Part shown: in pieces, positions 12,776 through 25,019 of the stretch
Position numbering within the stretch: position 1 is the stretch's first letter
How the letters are laid out: every line of letters begins with the position of its first letter
DNA from: Trichobilharzia szidati
Taxonomy: Eukaryota > Platyhelminthes > Trematoda > Strigeidida > Schistosomatidae
NCBI GenBank assembly: GCA_944472155.2
Contig: OX235271.1
Location: 105,041,256-105,105,255, forward strand
Length of the DNA: 64,000 nt
Reading direction: 5' to 3'
Notes under the pieces: generated by a model
What the model saw: the letters and a program-made list of their open reading frames with translations, nothing else
What the model was told of the DNA's origin: nothing
Databases searched by the model: none
Translations under genes and position numbers: made by a program

Positions 12776-13111
12776 TAACAGCATAGATATTCAGAAAAAG
12801 TACCTAGCAAATAAGTAGAATACTGTATATATCTTCTCCAAGTCCAAAAAGGCAGGCATAATTTGATTTGAAAGGACATTTCATAACATTCGCTGTATGT
12901 AATCGGTCCTTGAAGTTCGACTTTTGGAAGACCTTGACTTTAGCTATGACACTTTACCTAAACTAGATTATTGTGTTCGCCCTGTATGTATGAAGGCAGT
13001 AACCGAATCAAAATTCGTTCTGAAGACACATTTAATGCTTAACATTAATACTGAAATTATACCTATAGAATTATTCCTGCATATGAGTTTTGTTTTTATT
13101 TTATTTATTTT

Positions 13112-13288
13112 ATTTTGATTTACAGCTTGATTCCACACCGTACTTTCAGTACAAGTGTGGAATTTTCAGCATGGATATCGGTAGCCCAAATTCAGGCTGA
13201 CCATAGATATCGGGTGTGCGCCGGCAGGGGATCGAACCCCGGACCATGTGCATGGTCGGCGAGAGTCCTAACCACTGTGCCACCTAGT
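13112..13288 (-). mobile_element. tRNA-derived SINE, family 1, copy a
   Basis: Read on the minus strand it starts GGTGGCACAGTGGTTAGGA (A-box TGGCACAGTGGTTAGG, complement of about 13267-13282) and has a B-box GGGTTCGATCCCC (complement of about 13227-13240). These are internal RNA polymerase III promoter elements of a tRNA. The body continues through a GATATC segment and ends ...CAAGCTGTAA before an A-rich tail. Nearly the same sequence lies at 15728-15898, with a more decayed one at 33342-33510. No clover-leaf acceptor stem is preserved, so it is a SINE and not a tRNA gene. Confidence 0.75.
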
Positions 13289-13292
13289 AATG

Positions 13293-14110
13293 TAGGTAGT
13301 TGCTACCATAAAAGTATAACTATTTCACTTAGTTGACAACGAATCAAGAAGGTTTCTAACATATGTACTGCTCTGTTGTTTTTTCTCTTTTCACAGGTCA
13401 TTTAGCAGGAATTCTTGCTGGTTTGAGTTATTTAAAATCCTATTCATCTCTTCTAATACAAAACAGAAATCATCAACGTGTAGAAGATCTCTCAGAATAA
13501 GAAATATTTCTATTCATAATACACTTCACTAACTTCATTACTGATAGATTTACTTTTTTTCAACTAGATTTATGTAAATTCATTTTACAATATTTTTCTG
13601 AAATATTTTTTCAGTTACTGAGTCGGATATCCTGTTATTTTTAAAAATACAAGACCTAAATTATCAGTCGTATAAAATCACTAGCTGTGTTTTACAACGA
13701 TAGAAATGACTGAAATATATAAAAGGCACTTAAACCTGTCGACCAGACTTCACTAGTATGGGGTGCACTATGTGCTAAGTGTACTTTACATGTCAAAAGT
13801 ATTCACAACACTGTACTGGTGGGTGAATACAAGTCATATACACATTACTCCCCAAAACGTTTTAGCTTCAGATACTACAGTGATAGAAATAATTACACAG
13901 CAATAAACTGTTTAACATGATGGGTACAATCAGTTAACCCTAAACTCTTGATATCTTTTCAGGTTAAATGATAAGGACATATATTTAGCACCGGATTCGA
14001 AGTTTATAAGTCTAAATGTAGTGAAAGAAAGATTATTTTACAGATGAATTACGCTGGCAACAGTTTCCGGGGTATTTTTTACATAGTAGTGTTAGGATAT
14101 GTGACGTATT
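13293..14110. other. AT-rich spacer
   Basis: No gene or repeat recognised. Confidence 0.45.
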
Positions 14111-14112
14111 AG

Positions 14113-14285
14113 ATGACTGGAGGCAGTCGGCAGGAATTCTTGTCTAACTTAGGTTTCGTGCTTGTTGGCACTTGTCAGCAAGGCATATCTGCAGCCTTGA
14201 AGGGACTCATGTCCCTTCTGAGATTCGAACCCACGTCACCCAGTGCTACAATCAGAGACGTTACCACTGAGCTATTCGGGCTCGG
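14113..14285 (-). mobile_element. tRNA-derived SINE, family 2
   Basis: Minus strand: GCCCGAATAGCTCAGTGGTA with A-box TAGCTCAGTGGTAACG (complement of about 14259-14274) and B-box GGGTTCGAATCTC (complement of about 14220-14232), about 40 bp apart as in tRNA. A non-tRNA body follows. The 5' and 3' ends of the tRNA-like part do not pair, so it is not a functional tRNA. Its body differs from family 1. Right-hand limits are approximate. Confidence 0.7.
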
Positions 14286-14300
14286 GATTGACCTCCTGTA

Positions 14301-15720
14301 GGACTGTATTGGATACTAGTTAGAAACTAGTTTCCAATCAAAATATGTGACGTAATTCTACAAGAGTACTTTACAATGTAGATAAAGAAAACTATTTAAC
14401 TATCGTAAATAAGGATTTTATTGAGCTAAATTATACAGAGAAAACAAAAACAGAAGTCACTTTAAAAATAACATGCCTATAAATGAATAAAATCCTACCT
14501 CGTAATCAAGTATAAGATTATCACCGGATAAAATGAAGACAACAGAAATTTCTTTTATTTCTTAAAAATATTTTCTTACTGACAAGGCATACGGTAAGGA
14601 CAATGAAAATAAAAATTCGAAATCCAGAATACAAAATGACAGTTATTAAGAGAAATTAAAAAGAAAAATTAAATGCATTGGAATCTTATTAAAGAATTCT
14701 CAAAAATAAATTCGGAATTAGTATATTTGCACGAAAATCGTAATGAAACCTGTTTTTACCCTATGATGGTTGATGCAAAACTACATTACACTATCTTTAT
14801 ACACATAAGAAAAAGATATCTCTGTACAAACGATAGCATTTGCAAATGCTTACATATCCGCATAATTTGACTTTATACACGTAGGGATATGTAGTTACAA
14901 TGTAAACATTTAAGAATCAATTGTACGGTTGATATCGGTAAAGACAAATAACAAAATCCAAGCTTTTTTGGGTGCCAGATGACAAAGTTGTTCTTGAATG
15001 TCTAATTTTTCAATATTTGGAAATAGTTTAGCCTCTATACATTATAAAAGAACAGAATAAAATGAATCCGTAAATAAGATAAACGTGAGACTAAAATAAA
15101 CTGTTAAGAATTTCAAGTTATTTAGACATCATGGCCTAAAAATTGACATGTTGTAAATTCGTTAACTAATAATTTATAGTTATAATGCGGCTATTTAAAT
15201 CATGTTGGAAACCGTACATATATACGAAATCAGTTGTCTTATATTTACAGAAGTGCTATATAGTTTTAGAATAAAACAACCAAAGCTACACATTACATGT
15301 GTTTGTGAATACGACCAAATAAGTTTAATACTGACATAGAAAGATAGTGTCAGTAGGTGATATCCTTATAAAGCTCCAATATCATAGTTAATAACTGCGG
15401 TTAGGATGAAGCAAATAACAGGTCTCATCAAAAATATCAAAATCGATGAGCAAAGCAAAATGTTCAAGTACAGTAAAATTTAAAGATGATTCCAATGATT
15501 AACGAAGCAGACTCAGTCAGTTGGATGGACAAACATAACAACGACAGCATCTATGGAATGTGGTAACGACGAAGTCACTAGTGGAAGGGATCTACACAAG
15601 ATCATCGTTCCTTCTCGATCACTCACATGAACTGACACGATGAATTATTTTGTAGACGTATTTGAATGAGACTGGTGGGATGTGGGATACAAGCGGCTGA
15701 ACAAGAATGCAAATCTTATT
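14301..15720. other. AT-rich spacer
   Basis: No gene, RNA or repeat recognised. Confidence 0.45.
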
Positions 15721-15727
15721 TTTTTTT

Positions 15728-15898
15728 ATTACAGCTTGATGCCACACCGTATTTTCAGTACAAGTATGGAATTTTCAGCATGGATATCGGTAGCCCAAAT
15801 TTTGCAGGCCGACCATAGATATCGGGTGTGCGTCGGCAGGGGATCGAACCCCGGACCATGTGCATGGTCGGCGATAGTTCTAACCACTGTGCCACCGA
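15728..15898 (-). mobile_element. tRNA-derived SINE, family 1, copy b
   Basis: Very close to the copy at 13112-13288: same A-box (TGGCACAGTGGTTAGA, one base changed), same B-box GGTTCGATCCCC (complement of about 15839-15852), same ...CAAGCTGTAA end, and a T-run on the plus strand at 15719-15729 that is the A-rich tail. The high similarity suggests recent activity. Confidence 0.75.
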
Positions 15899-17215
15899 CA
15901 CATACGCTGACATTATCAATAGGAAAATTGAGTTAGTGTGTTTGAAAGCATCAGTCGAGCACTTATTCTAGTAGTAAATGGTGACTCATTGTGGTGAAGC
16001 CTGACACCATGTTTCTATTGCTGTATGAACAGAAGTGAATAGAGACGATAAGCTTAATGTAGAATTTGGTGGAGTTTTGTGGACTAATGCAACCTCATTC
16101 GATTGTATCCACAAAAGTAAAAAACATTGGAAGTTGCATTAAAGTTACGTCAACTGAGTAATGAAATTAATTAATCAGGAAGAATAGAAGCCGAGTAATA
16201 CTCATATTCAAGCTGATAAATCCTTATTCGTTTACAGTGAAGTATCGCTTTATAATATCTGGGAGGAGAAACATCATATTCGTATTTCAAGTTTATTGTT
16301 TGAGAGTATTTGAAAATTTATGAATATTTAGAATATGAATTAAGTCATCATCACCGCTTTTATTATCGCTGTTAAAATACCAACTTTTAGTTGCAAAATT
16401 AGTTATAAACCAACACCAGATATGGCTCAATTGTCAACTAATCTTTAACTCATAAATAACAGCGAATACTTATGTGAGTGATTTGACAGAACTCACATCA
16501 CTTACTTAGGTAACCAGCCTGAAGTACCGGTGGACTTTTAGCTTCTTGCCAGTCGATTTGTTCTGAAGAGATATGAGTTTTTCTTGAGTAATAATCACCT
16601 AGTGATATTCTCGTCCATTTTAATACTTACCTAAAATGATAACAGGCATTATAATAAAAACAAATATAACACAGTAAACCACTTTTGTTAAAAAGTTTAC
16701 AAGGGAAAATGCAATAGTAGAAGTAGTTAACTGTTTTATCACCAAAGTTGTTCTTGTAAAATATACCATAATTTTAGTTAAACTCAAGTGTCTTATTAAT
16801 TACCCATGTATAGTGATGTAAATCTCAGCAAATGTACCTTAGTAAGTTAGACACGTCTACTGTGCGAAGAACAGTGGGATAAATCTCACGTTTACAAGAT
16901 CTATGAACAAGAATAAAGTAGCTCAGAGTAACAAATCTGTCAGCTGATAATTTATAACAATCGTTTTAAAGACTGGTATACTTATAAAGATAATGATCAT
17001 ATCTTACAGCACCATGAGTTCTTCATGTCTTCGTCCACCCCCCTCCTCACCCAATTTACATTTCTTGAACATTCTATTCCACAATGCACATAAATTCCTG
17101 ATGACTTCAACTATGAATACTAGTGCTTAGTTTCTCAATACACTGGATTTTAGATTCTCCACTTTGTAACACTTTCTTTGCTATTGCATCAGCATTTACA
17201 ATTATGTCATTCGAG
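15899..17215. other. AT-rich spacer
   Basis: No gene, RNA or repeat recognised. Confidence 0.45.
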
Positions 17216-17224
17216 TTAGACCAC

Positions 17225-17388
17225 GGATTGATATCAGTCAGAGAAACATTGAAAACCAGGGCGGATTACTGGACGGCTGTTTCATCCTAGTTTGGGAATC
17301 ATTGGCAGTACGCCACAACTGGGTTTCGAACCCAGGATCTTCCGGTTACAAGGGAAGTTCATATACCATTCAGCCACTGGGACCCGAT
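17225..17388 (-). mobile_element. tRNA-derived SINE, family 3
   Basis: Minus strand: CGGGTCCCAGTGGCTGAATG with A-box TGGCTGAATGGTATATG and a palindromic B-box GGGTTTCGAACCC region (about 17321-17333). The box spacing is tRNA-like. A unique body follows, ending near CTGGTTTTCAATG. The tRNA part resembles a Ser/Leu-type TGGC start but no complete clover-leaf is present. Confidence 0.65.
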
Positions 17389-17980
17389 TCAATGGCCAGC
17401 CCATGAATTCTAACTTCTACCGATTCGTGATTTTTAGCACGACCACCAACTAATGTCATCGGCGGAAACTGCATCCTTATACTTGATTAGATGGACCTCA
17501 CTGGTCACGACTTCTCACTAGAACTCCAGGAAACTCCGTCCTGTAGCCAGTCACTAGCAAGCATAAGATTAATTTTGTCATTTTCATTCTTTTATAGCCA
17601 TTGTGAATTCAAGTGGTATGTAGTTGATGAGGATGCGTGAGGCAAAATGATATCGTTTTATACTGTAAATATGGTCTTTCTTGCTTTATAGAGACTTATC
17701 GAAAATCCCACTTGTATGAAAAAGTGGACTGAATGACGATGATAGTAAGACCTAATATATATTTCGATCAATTTTGAATGTGTCATTTTTAATTTAACCA
17801 TACTTCTGCCGTCTTACATTAATGAGAAGTTCTAATTAATTTTAGTTGTCACGGTTTATACTTGGAAGTAGTATTGTTTATCTTTGGTGAATAATTCTAT
17901 GAAAAGCGAAGGATTATAAGCTACGCTAAACCTAAACCTTGTTGTATAGAAAAAACAAATAGCAGTTTGTAACAGCTTAC

Positions 17981-18184
17981 TGAAAGTTCACTGTGTTTGC
18001 AACTGTCTTGTTTCGGCAGCTTAGCCTGATCAAGGGCGTTCTGAACTTGTGTTATTAGTGTGTTACGTTCTGTTTGCCATTCACGTGTTTTCTGCCCATG
18101 TATCATCTTTAAATTAATTAATTCCATCTGACTGTTGGAGGACTGTTCAACGGCTGATTTTAATGCCCGTTTTAGATATTCTAT
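17981..18184 (-). CDS. Coiled-coil protein gene, exon 5 of those found
   Basis: A 204-nt exon (68 codons, phase 0 at both ends) flanked by TTATTTCTTAG acceptor and CA|GTAAGC donor. It reads IEYLKRALKSAVEQ, then LINLKMIHGQKTREWQTER, ending KHSELS. The composition (E, K, Q, L with heptad-like hydrophobic spacing) is that of an alpha-helical coiled coil. It joins in frame to the exon at 19490-19681. The gene continues downstream, because a donor and not a stop ends this exon; I could not locate the following exon with confidence. No GRIP, kinesin or other diagnostic domain is visible, so function is unknown; golgin- or centrosome-type proteins are possible. Confidence 0.7.
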
Positions 18185-19489
18185 CTAAGAAATAATTGAA
18201 AAATGAAGCTTAAACAGTCATCACTGTCATACTTATCCATCAATAAGCAAAAATTTGTAGATGTATGGGTTATGGAACATCAGCTTTTCCTACACACTTT
18301 ATTGATAGTATTGTAAATTGTTTACATAATGGCAGGAACTGAGGGCGAAGCTGTAAAGTTGGTAAATAAGCCTGCAGTGGCAGTAAGGTATTTCCCTCAG
18401 ATAACCGGCAGCTCAACTGTGCTGCCTTTCTACGCTCAAATGAAGAGGTTAGTAAAGGTTTGTCCTGGAACTGTATACTTATACCTACTCAAAAATGGTC
18501 CGAAACCTCTGCTAAGGTTTTCAGTGAGACTGAGACTTCACAAATTTCAATACTGTTATACAAGCATCTCATGAATCACCGCAGGCAGTTATGTCCTGTA
18601 CACTGCAATATCTTAAAACCGTTTCAAGAAAGGATTCATTTTCCATTATATAAGCAACCGGAAGACCAAAAGCTACTATAAGAGCAGAAACTTAGTCTCT
18701 TTATCACTTTCTTCCTCGGAATGCTGATAGAATACAGAGTCTTCTGAAAATAATGAGAAGTCTGAGTATATTTGTTATTAGGTTCACCACTGTGGAATCC
18801 GATGTGATGCAGTGGGACTCAACTTCGTAAAATGTTTGAAGGGAATGATTACTGAACAAAGAATATTCTCTTCGATAACTTCATCATCAGGTTCTACAGT
18901 TATGGGCATTTTTGAGTCAGTTAGGGTGTTTGTATTGGTCAAATGACATGCTCACTTGAGAAGTTACATTAGCTTTAGAAGAATGTTCTCTGGTAAACTA
19001 TCAGTACACAAGCTTAGGGTCTGTTTGGTATTTTCCACCTTAGTCACCTTTGAAGCTGGTGGGATCACTCGTTAGCCGTCAGGGGATGCGTGTAATACGT
19101 AGCCATTCGTTCTATCTTACTTTTTGACTGGGAAGCGTCACCACTGAAGATGAAATATATCAACAATTTATCGAAGATTTTCGATAATAAAAGTCTTCTA
19201 TCGGTTTCTCGTATTATACTTACTATGATTAATAACCAGGTCGTAAGTCGATCTACTAGGTTACTGGACATTATCGATTTAGGTGACCTGAAAGTGCGCT
19301 ACTTAGGATGGGCAACTGTCTTACACAACAAGCTACGTTAGCTGAAGTGGTTCAACATTATTATGCTTGTATAGAGGCTTATGGCAACAATTATAATTAG
19401 TACAAGTGAATGACTAAAGTTATAGCACTCATCTAACTTATTTATTGTGTCAGTTATAGCAGTGGCAAAAAATATTAATATAAACTTAC
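18185..19489. other. Intron of the coiled-coil gene
   Basis: The intron runs between two phase-0 exons. Plus-strand frames at 18329-18681 (81 and 73 codons) are uninterrupted but show no known domain. I could not classify them as gene or repeat. Confidence 0.5.
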
Positions 19490-19681
19490 CTGTTGTTTTT
19501 GATCATCAATAGTTTCTTTTAATATAGATTGTAATTTATTGTAATTTTCAGAGTCTTGAATGATTTTCATGTTTAAAGTAGAAACTTCATGCTCCAGAGA
19601 GACAATGCAATCACTCCATTCAGCCTTTACTTCAGCTAAGTGTACACGCATAGCTTCTAGTCGTGTAGTTAAGACCTGACG
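19490..19681 (-). CDS. Coiled-coil protein gene, exon 4 of those found
   Basis: A 192-nt exon (64 codons, phase 0 to phase 0) between a TTTACTCAG acceptor and a CAG|GTAAG consensus donor. It encodes RQVLTTRLEAMRVHLAEVKA, then VSTLNMKIIQDSENYNKL and ends DDQKQQ, a continuous charged amphipathic helix. It splices in frame onto IEYLKRALK of the next exon. It is too short for an open-frame scan to find, but the splice sites and matching phases on both sides support it. Confidence 0.75.
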
Positions 19682-20008
19682 CTGAGTAAATTATTTAATA
19701 AGATTTATCAATATACATAAATATGTATGATTTTTTTATATTCACAGTTTAATAAAGTCTTGTGTGATGTATTCTTTAAATATTCACAGTCTACCAAACA
19801 AAATCTAAAGGTACTTATTTTAAAAGAGTTGGTTCTGATAATTTCAAGCTGCCTAATTACTTTCAATATAGAATCAGCATAAAGATTCAAAACGCATGTT
19901 AGACACCATCTAGTGGACGCCTTTGATAGAACCAATTTACTTTTAGGTAGAAATCAATTCCATTCACTAATATGGTCTTTAATTATACAGAATTAAGGAG
20001 TTTTAAGT

Positions 20009-20240
20009 ACGCTGGTGGTTCAGCGGTAGGATTCTCGCAAACAACGTATGTGGTCGAGGGTTTGATCTCCGGCAAACGTACTCCTAAACCTCTCTATGCC
20101 GGTAGTGAGGCCGGTGAAGAGGAAAGGTCTAGTATGAGGCTAGAAACCTCCACCCCGTAAAAATAAAGCCACTGCTACCGAAACTTCTAAGCTCTAGGCT
20201 TGAAGCCCTATGTTCCACTCGGGAAGTAAAGGAATAAAAT
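20009..20240 (+). mobile_element. tRNA-Gly-like SINE with an RTE-type 3' tail
   Basis: The head ACGCTGGTGGTTCAGCGGTA with GGATTCTCGC resembles the 5' half of tRNA-Gly (GGTGGTTCAGTGGTAGAATTCTCGC). A B-box-like GGGTTTGATCTCC follows. The body passes through ACCTCCACCCCGT and CTGCTACCGAAAC. The end GAAGCCCTATGTTCCACTCG (20202-20221) plus GGAATAAAA is the same as the end of the RTE LINE fragments at 25930 and 41140. SINEs commonly share the 3' end of the LINE that mobilises them, so an RTE partner is inferred. It lies in the intron between coiled-coil exons 3 and 4, opposite to the gene. Confidence 0.75.
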
Positions 20241-21610
20241 TAGAATTAAATTAATCATAAAGGAATCTTATGAAGAGTACATACTTCAATTAGTATCGTT
20301 TTGTAAGAAATTAGGGAGTGAAACTCCAAAATAGTTAGATCAAGTCAATAAATCACTCGAGAATCGTAAATGTCCTCCAGACGATTGGCATAGTTAAAAT
20401 TAAGAAATTTCATTTCTGACAACAGAAATGTCGTTTACTGTATCTCAGTAGAGCTTTATCAATTATTCAAGGAAAATATACTTGAAATCTAATAAAGCCT
20501 GCATAGAAGATCTTCAGCATATTCACACTTGACAAATTACATGTTTATGTTGACCGAACGAGGACAGAAAGATTTAGGTTGCTTCCATTTGTGACAGAAA
20601 GAAAGCATTTTGGCTTTCAGATTCACGGTTACTCATGAACACCAAAAGAATGTTCAGTATTTATGTTAACTAACACTGAAAGATTTATAGTTGATAGAAA
20701 AGGACACATCATAAACTTTAAAATGAAGCAATAAAGAAATAGCTAAGGTTTACTTCAATTTTCTTTCTGCTAAACATTTCAGTAACGCAAGTATGGGAAT
20801 AATTTAACTTACTGTCAAGATGTTTTTTAGAACGTAGCAACAACTAATGCCATCTGTAAATTTCTACCTTAAGAGATCTTGTTACCTTGTGCCTAGCATT
20901 TATTATTTTTCAGAATATGTGAAACAGCACTGGATGGTGCATGGTAAAAAATAAATATCATTGTGAATCAATAAAGGGTGCGTAACATGGAAACAAACAG
21001 AGCAAAATACGGAAAAATTTGGCGAATTGGGATTTCAGTGAAAGGTTTTGTATTTAGCCAGCAATGTGTTATTGTCAAACAAACGATTCCTCTACCAATT
21101 ATCCCTGTAAATAATTGCCATTTATCACTATGATGATCATAAATAAAAGAAATCGGAGCTTACAACGGTATATATATATATCTTTGTGCAGCAAATGAGG
21201 AAAATTATTATTGAATCTAAAATAGAGATTATATTTGTGTGCATCTGAACCGCTACTATAGCACGGGGTCTCTAACCAAGGATTCCCCTGATAATGTAAA
21301 TCTGAGCCATACAACTTACACTTTCTAGCACAACTTACGGAGAGTCAGTGACTTCACGGATAGTTATCACGAATTGTCTTGATAACTCTTCAGTTTCGTA
21401 TAAAATAATCACGTATGTGACAATGTAATATCCTGAAGTAGACGGTAATAAAACATTCAAAGCACGTCTCAGTTAATTCATTTTATGGAGGTTTATAATG
21501 ACATTGACTAACTAATCTATTTCATCTAGTGATTAACCTTGATATAAGGACTAAAAGTCTGTAAAACAACAACATTAAACAAACAGTTAAAATAACAAAT
21601 GTGATCATAC
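20241..21610. other. Remainder of coiled-coil gene intron
   Basis: AT-rich intronic DNA with a TA microsatellite near 21172-21182. Nothing else was recognised. Confidence 0.45.
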
Positions 21611-22027
21611 TTCAGAGAGAAGAAGACTTAATTGTGATGGGGAACTTATTGTATCTCCTGCTCCTAATTGTTTTACACCACGATGATTTTCATAGTCGAC
21701 TGTTGCTAAACTGCTGTTATCGTCTTCATTATCACTTCCAGTAATTTCCAATTCTGAATTTACTTCATTAGTGTGGTCAAGGAGACTGTGATCAGAAGAC
21801 AGAGAATCAGGTCTACATGGCGTAGGTAAATTATTCACTCTGAAATTTAGTGAAGACGCTTCTATATCACTGGGCTGTACATCATTTATAACAGTGCCTG
21901 TAGTACTGCAGCAAGCTACTTCCTGAGTAAGGTTTGATTTTAATATAACTGATTTCTGAGACATCTCTGTGGCATTAACTACTTTTTTGAACGCCTTAAG
22001 GTCAAGCTCTTTATAGTTTGGAATTGC
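21611..22027 (-). CDS. Coiled-coil protein gene, exon 3 of those found
   Basis: The largest exon of this gene: 417 nt, 139 codons, phase 0 at both ends. It lies between a TTTTTCTGTTTCAG acceptor and a GAA|GTATGA donor. It starts AIPNYKELDLKAFKKVVNA and becomes a Ser/Asp/Glu-rich, low-complexity segment (SDHSLLDHTNEVNSELE, GSDNEDDNSSL) ending LSLLLSE. This looks like a disordered linker between two coiled-coil parts, possibly phosphorylated. Reading beyond the donor gives one codon and a stop, which fits the splice call. No family recognised. Confidence 0.75.
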
Positions 22028-22317
22028 CTGAAACAGAAAAAGCAGAGGTGACGATATATGATTATTTGTCAGGAAAGTTCCACATGTATTAGTTAAAGAT
22101 ACTGAAGATATTTTAATGCAACCAACAACAATCTTTTTATTTTTTAATAAATAATGATATAAAAATGTGAACATTAAGTCACATTTCACTTAAAGCAATC
22201 AAAAGAGTTTACAAATGAGAATGAAAGATTAATTTTAATTTGTGCTGACCACTTTAATATAAATATATAAAGCAAAAATCCTGGGTCAGTGATAGGACGA
22301 AGATGAAACATTAATGT

Positions 22318-22428
22318 AAGTGTAGAACTTGGGTACTGTGGTAGAATGTAATTCCTTATTAGATGAGCTATTTTAAATATCACACAGTGATGCAGTATTA
22401 ACAACTGGATGACGTTTCCAGTAAAAAT
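22318..22428 (+). repeat. Unclassified dispersed repeat, copy 1
   Basis: GAACTTGGGTACTGTGGTAG with AATGTAA.TCC, then TATCACACAGTGATGCAGTA and GATGACGTTTCC. Related sequences lie at 36357-36447, 38088-38170 and, for the 3' half only, 26345-26390. I do not recognise the family. It lies in an intron of the coiled-coil gene. Confidence 0.55.
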
Positions 22429-23227
22429 TCTTGCCCGTAATCATATCAATTTTAGTCACACAGTTTCACAATTTGTCTTATATATATTTTCTCTCTTTCT
22501 GTCTCTCCAGCTTCCCTTTGTTGTTTGTAGCCACTTCCCATATTTCCCGTATAGGCACTGCATCATTCCGATTGCGTGCGTGTGGTGCTGAACCGATAAA
22601 CAAAGCTTCACTGACTAACCTCTCTCTCCACCTAAATATATTACTTTTTAATACTCTCACCCTGTCGCATCCTATTTTGTGATTACATGGAAGTGAATGT
22701 AGTTCAATAACTGAGCTTTTTTCTAGGTTATTTAAATTTTCAGGGTCAGTTATTCCGGATCTAGCTAAATTTCTATGTTTATCTTATATGGAAGATAAAA
22801 CATGATATTAGTTAGTGTTTTCTGGGTACTCTGTGGAATAAACATGTGGCCTTAACCTAAATGAGTGGGCATTTCATTGATAAAGTGTTAAACAGTCAAA
22901 ACGCAGATTATACAAATCAGACTTGGTCATGTAGTTACTAAGTTCATTTATGATTATTTGGTTCCAGAATTTACGGGTGACGTTCATTTCCCCATTAGTT
23001 TGTAAGTGGTTGAACAGAAAGCTGAGAAATACAAGTTATGTCATCTGTGGACTTTTTTCTTAAAGTAAAATATATAAATATTTTTAAAATTCTAAAAGCG
23101 TTTAGCTCACGATCAAAAACATATTTGAGGAAATACTATAAACTAAAGAAAATACTTCTGTATTACTCTGTGTAAATTAAAAAAGTAGGTGTAATTGAAT
23201 TTTTTGTCAAAAATAAATCTAAATTAC

Positions 23228-23339
23228 TTGATTAAGTTGATTGCGTAAGTCTGCTACTTCTTTATTCAGTAATTCATTTTCATTTTTAAGTCGCATCAAC
23301 TCTATGTGATAAGACTGTAAGTCTTCCAGATCTTTCTTC
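23228..23339 (-). CDS. Coiled-coil protein gene, exon 2 of those found
   Basis: A 112-nt exon between a TTTTTTGTAG acceptor and a CAA|GTAATT donor. The first base completes an Arg codon split with the preceding exon (AG|G). It encodes KKDLEDLQSYHIELMRLKN, then ENELLNKEVADLRNQLNQ: a clean heptad pattern. It ends in phase 0, matching exon 3 (AIPNYKEL). The exact phase fit to both neighbours is the main support. Confidence 0.75.
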
Positions 23340-24039
23340 CTACAAAAAATAAAATGAGAACTGAATTCCAAACGATGAACACTAATGTTACATGTCTAGC
23401 TACTAAATAAATCCTTGACTAACTGGTTCGTATATTGCATTTCTCAATTAGCAGGACACAGTTTAAAAATTGCTGCACACAATCAGCTTCTAGTAGCCAG
23501 AAAGAAAATAGTCAACCAGCATAAAGCGAGTGAGGCTCGTAATCAAAGGCATGAACACTCACACAATTAATCAGTTGCATTAGTACTTCTAGTATTGAGA
23601 CTAATAGCTAAATATATGTTAGGGAAAACAGTTTCTCTTCTTATTTCAGTTACTTACTAGAATAGGTCAGTATGTGGTTAAATATATGCCTCTTTGTGGT
23701 AACAAAAATCAAAACCTAGAAGGTAAACTGACTGACAATCTCAAAGCTTTAATATTTGATCATTACGAAATCATTCTAGGAGGTACTTTCAACGCCAGTG
23801 ATAACTAAGACAACACCAACCACCTCCCATATTCATTATGAGGTAGAAAATCTTCTCTGTTAGAATTAATACATTTTAACGCGCACACATAAATACGCGC
23901 CTAGGTTTATTCGCTTATCGCAAATAATTTTTTGTCGAAAGAATATCTATAACAGTCAACGAATTACTGAAAATGGTTAAAACTGAGGCTAATTATTTAC
24001 TTAAAAGCAAATGATAATAAATGATACCGGTTGCATGAG

Positions 24040-24240
24040 AGGTGGCTTTTGTGACCCAAGTGATCTAGTGGATAACGCTTTGGTACTTGAAAAGATGGGT
24101 CCTGGATTCCAGTCCCAGTAGGAACACCCCCAGTTACTTGGGATTGCAGGTGCATCCGGAAGACGAGTCCCAAATACGATGAAATGCGTATCCTGGATCC
24201 CACTGCCAGTCACCACCAACCAAAATAACCTCATGCTAAT
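24040..24240 (+). mobile_element. tRNA-derived SINE, family 4, copy a
   Basis: Begins near GGTGGCTTTTGTGACCCAAG; the A-box-like TGATCTAGTGGATAACG and B-box-like GGATTCCAGTCCC are separated by a tRNA-like distance. The body CAGGTGCATCCGGAAGACGA, then GTCCCAAATACGATGAAATGC and ATCCCACTGCCAGTCACC recurs in decayed form at 39380-39548. It sits in the intron between coiled-coil exons 1 and 2. Open frames across it are fortuitous. Confidence 0.65.
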
Positions 24241-24583
24241 TCTCAGACGTCGTTGAAGCGATCAGAAAGTAAACAATAAGAGTGACCATGATAAAAACAA
24301 TCTCAAATTATAGTGTAACAGTTTCGTGAACAAAGCATCAGACTCAGGAGTTTTAGAACACAGTAATAAGACTAATTTAAAATGTTTAAAGCTGGATTAG
24401 TTCTTGATTTAATAGTACATGTGTTGCATAAGATGAAAGTAAATTACATCCTACGACAATATAAAGCACACCATTCGAAAATTAACAGTTTGTCGTTAGA
24501 AATAGCTTTTGTGATATTCTACATTACTTGATAAATGTAACGTTTTAAAGCTGTGCAATGAATAAATTACAATAAATTATTAC

Positions 24584-24725
24584 CTCAGTTTTTGTAGATT
24601 TTCTATTATAATTTGTTTAGATTCATTTTCCATAGTTAATTTTGTAATGGTGTCAAGCGAACTGTCAGCCGTTTGTGTATACTGCATATTTTCTTTTTCA
24701 CTCGTTTCATTTTCACACTGCATAC
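24584..24725 (-). CDS. Coiled-coil protein gene, exon 1 of those found
   Basis: A 142-nt exon: acceptor TTAGTGTCTAG, donor CTGAG|GTAATA. After two bases completing a split codon it reads MQCENETSEKENMQYTQTAD and then KLTMENESKQIIIENLQKL, leaving AG to be completed by the G of exon 2 to give Arg. Glu/Lys/Gln-rich and helical. The acceptor has a weak pyrimidine tract. The internal Met is probably not the start, because the exon begins in mid-codon, so further 5' exons should lie beyond 24725; I did not find them. Confidence 0.65.
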
Positions 24726-25019
24726 CTAGACACTAAGTAACAAATGAAGCGTATATGTGTGAAGTGCACAGCTTTCAAAATTACCTGATGATTTGTTATT
24801 TCAGAGAAAGTCATGAATGTTAATAATAAGAGATGATAGTTATATCAGCAGAGGTGGTGTAGACTTCAAATTAATAACCTCATGTTTAACCTGTTCGGTG
24901 GACTTCATTTATTTAATTGACTAAAATTCATCAGCTTCTAATTGCTTTTGCAGGAATTGTAATTAGACTCCTCATTCTCGATCTCTGAAGAATGAGTGTG
25001 TCTGGTTCATTTTAGTGAA

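Noticed and set aside
13115..13336. Plus-strand open frames with GRGSNPGPCAWSA at 13115, 15682 and similar at 24001.
   Set aside because: They are translations across tRNA-derived SINE promoter boxes, not genes.
14220..14285. Possible functional tRNA gene on the minus strand, because A and B boxes are near perfect.
   Set aside because: The acceptor-stem halves do not pair and a SINE-like body follows directly without a terminator.
18329..18681. Two overlapping plus-strand frames considered as a nested gene in the coiled-coil intron.
   Set aside because: No domain, no splice or promoter support, and two frames compete; left unassigned.
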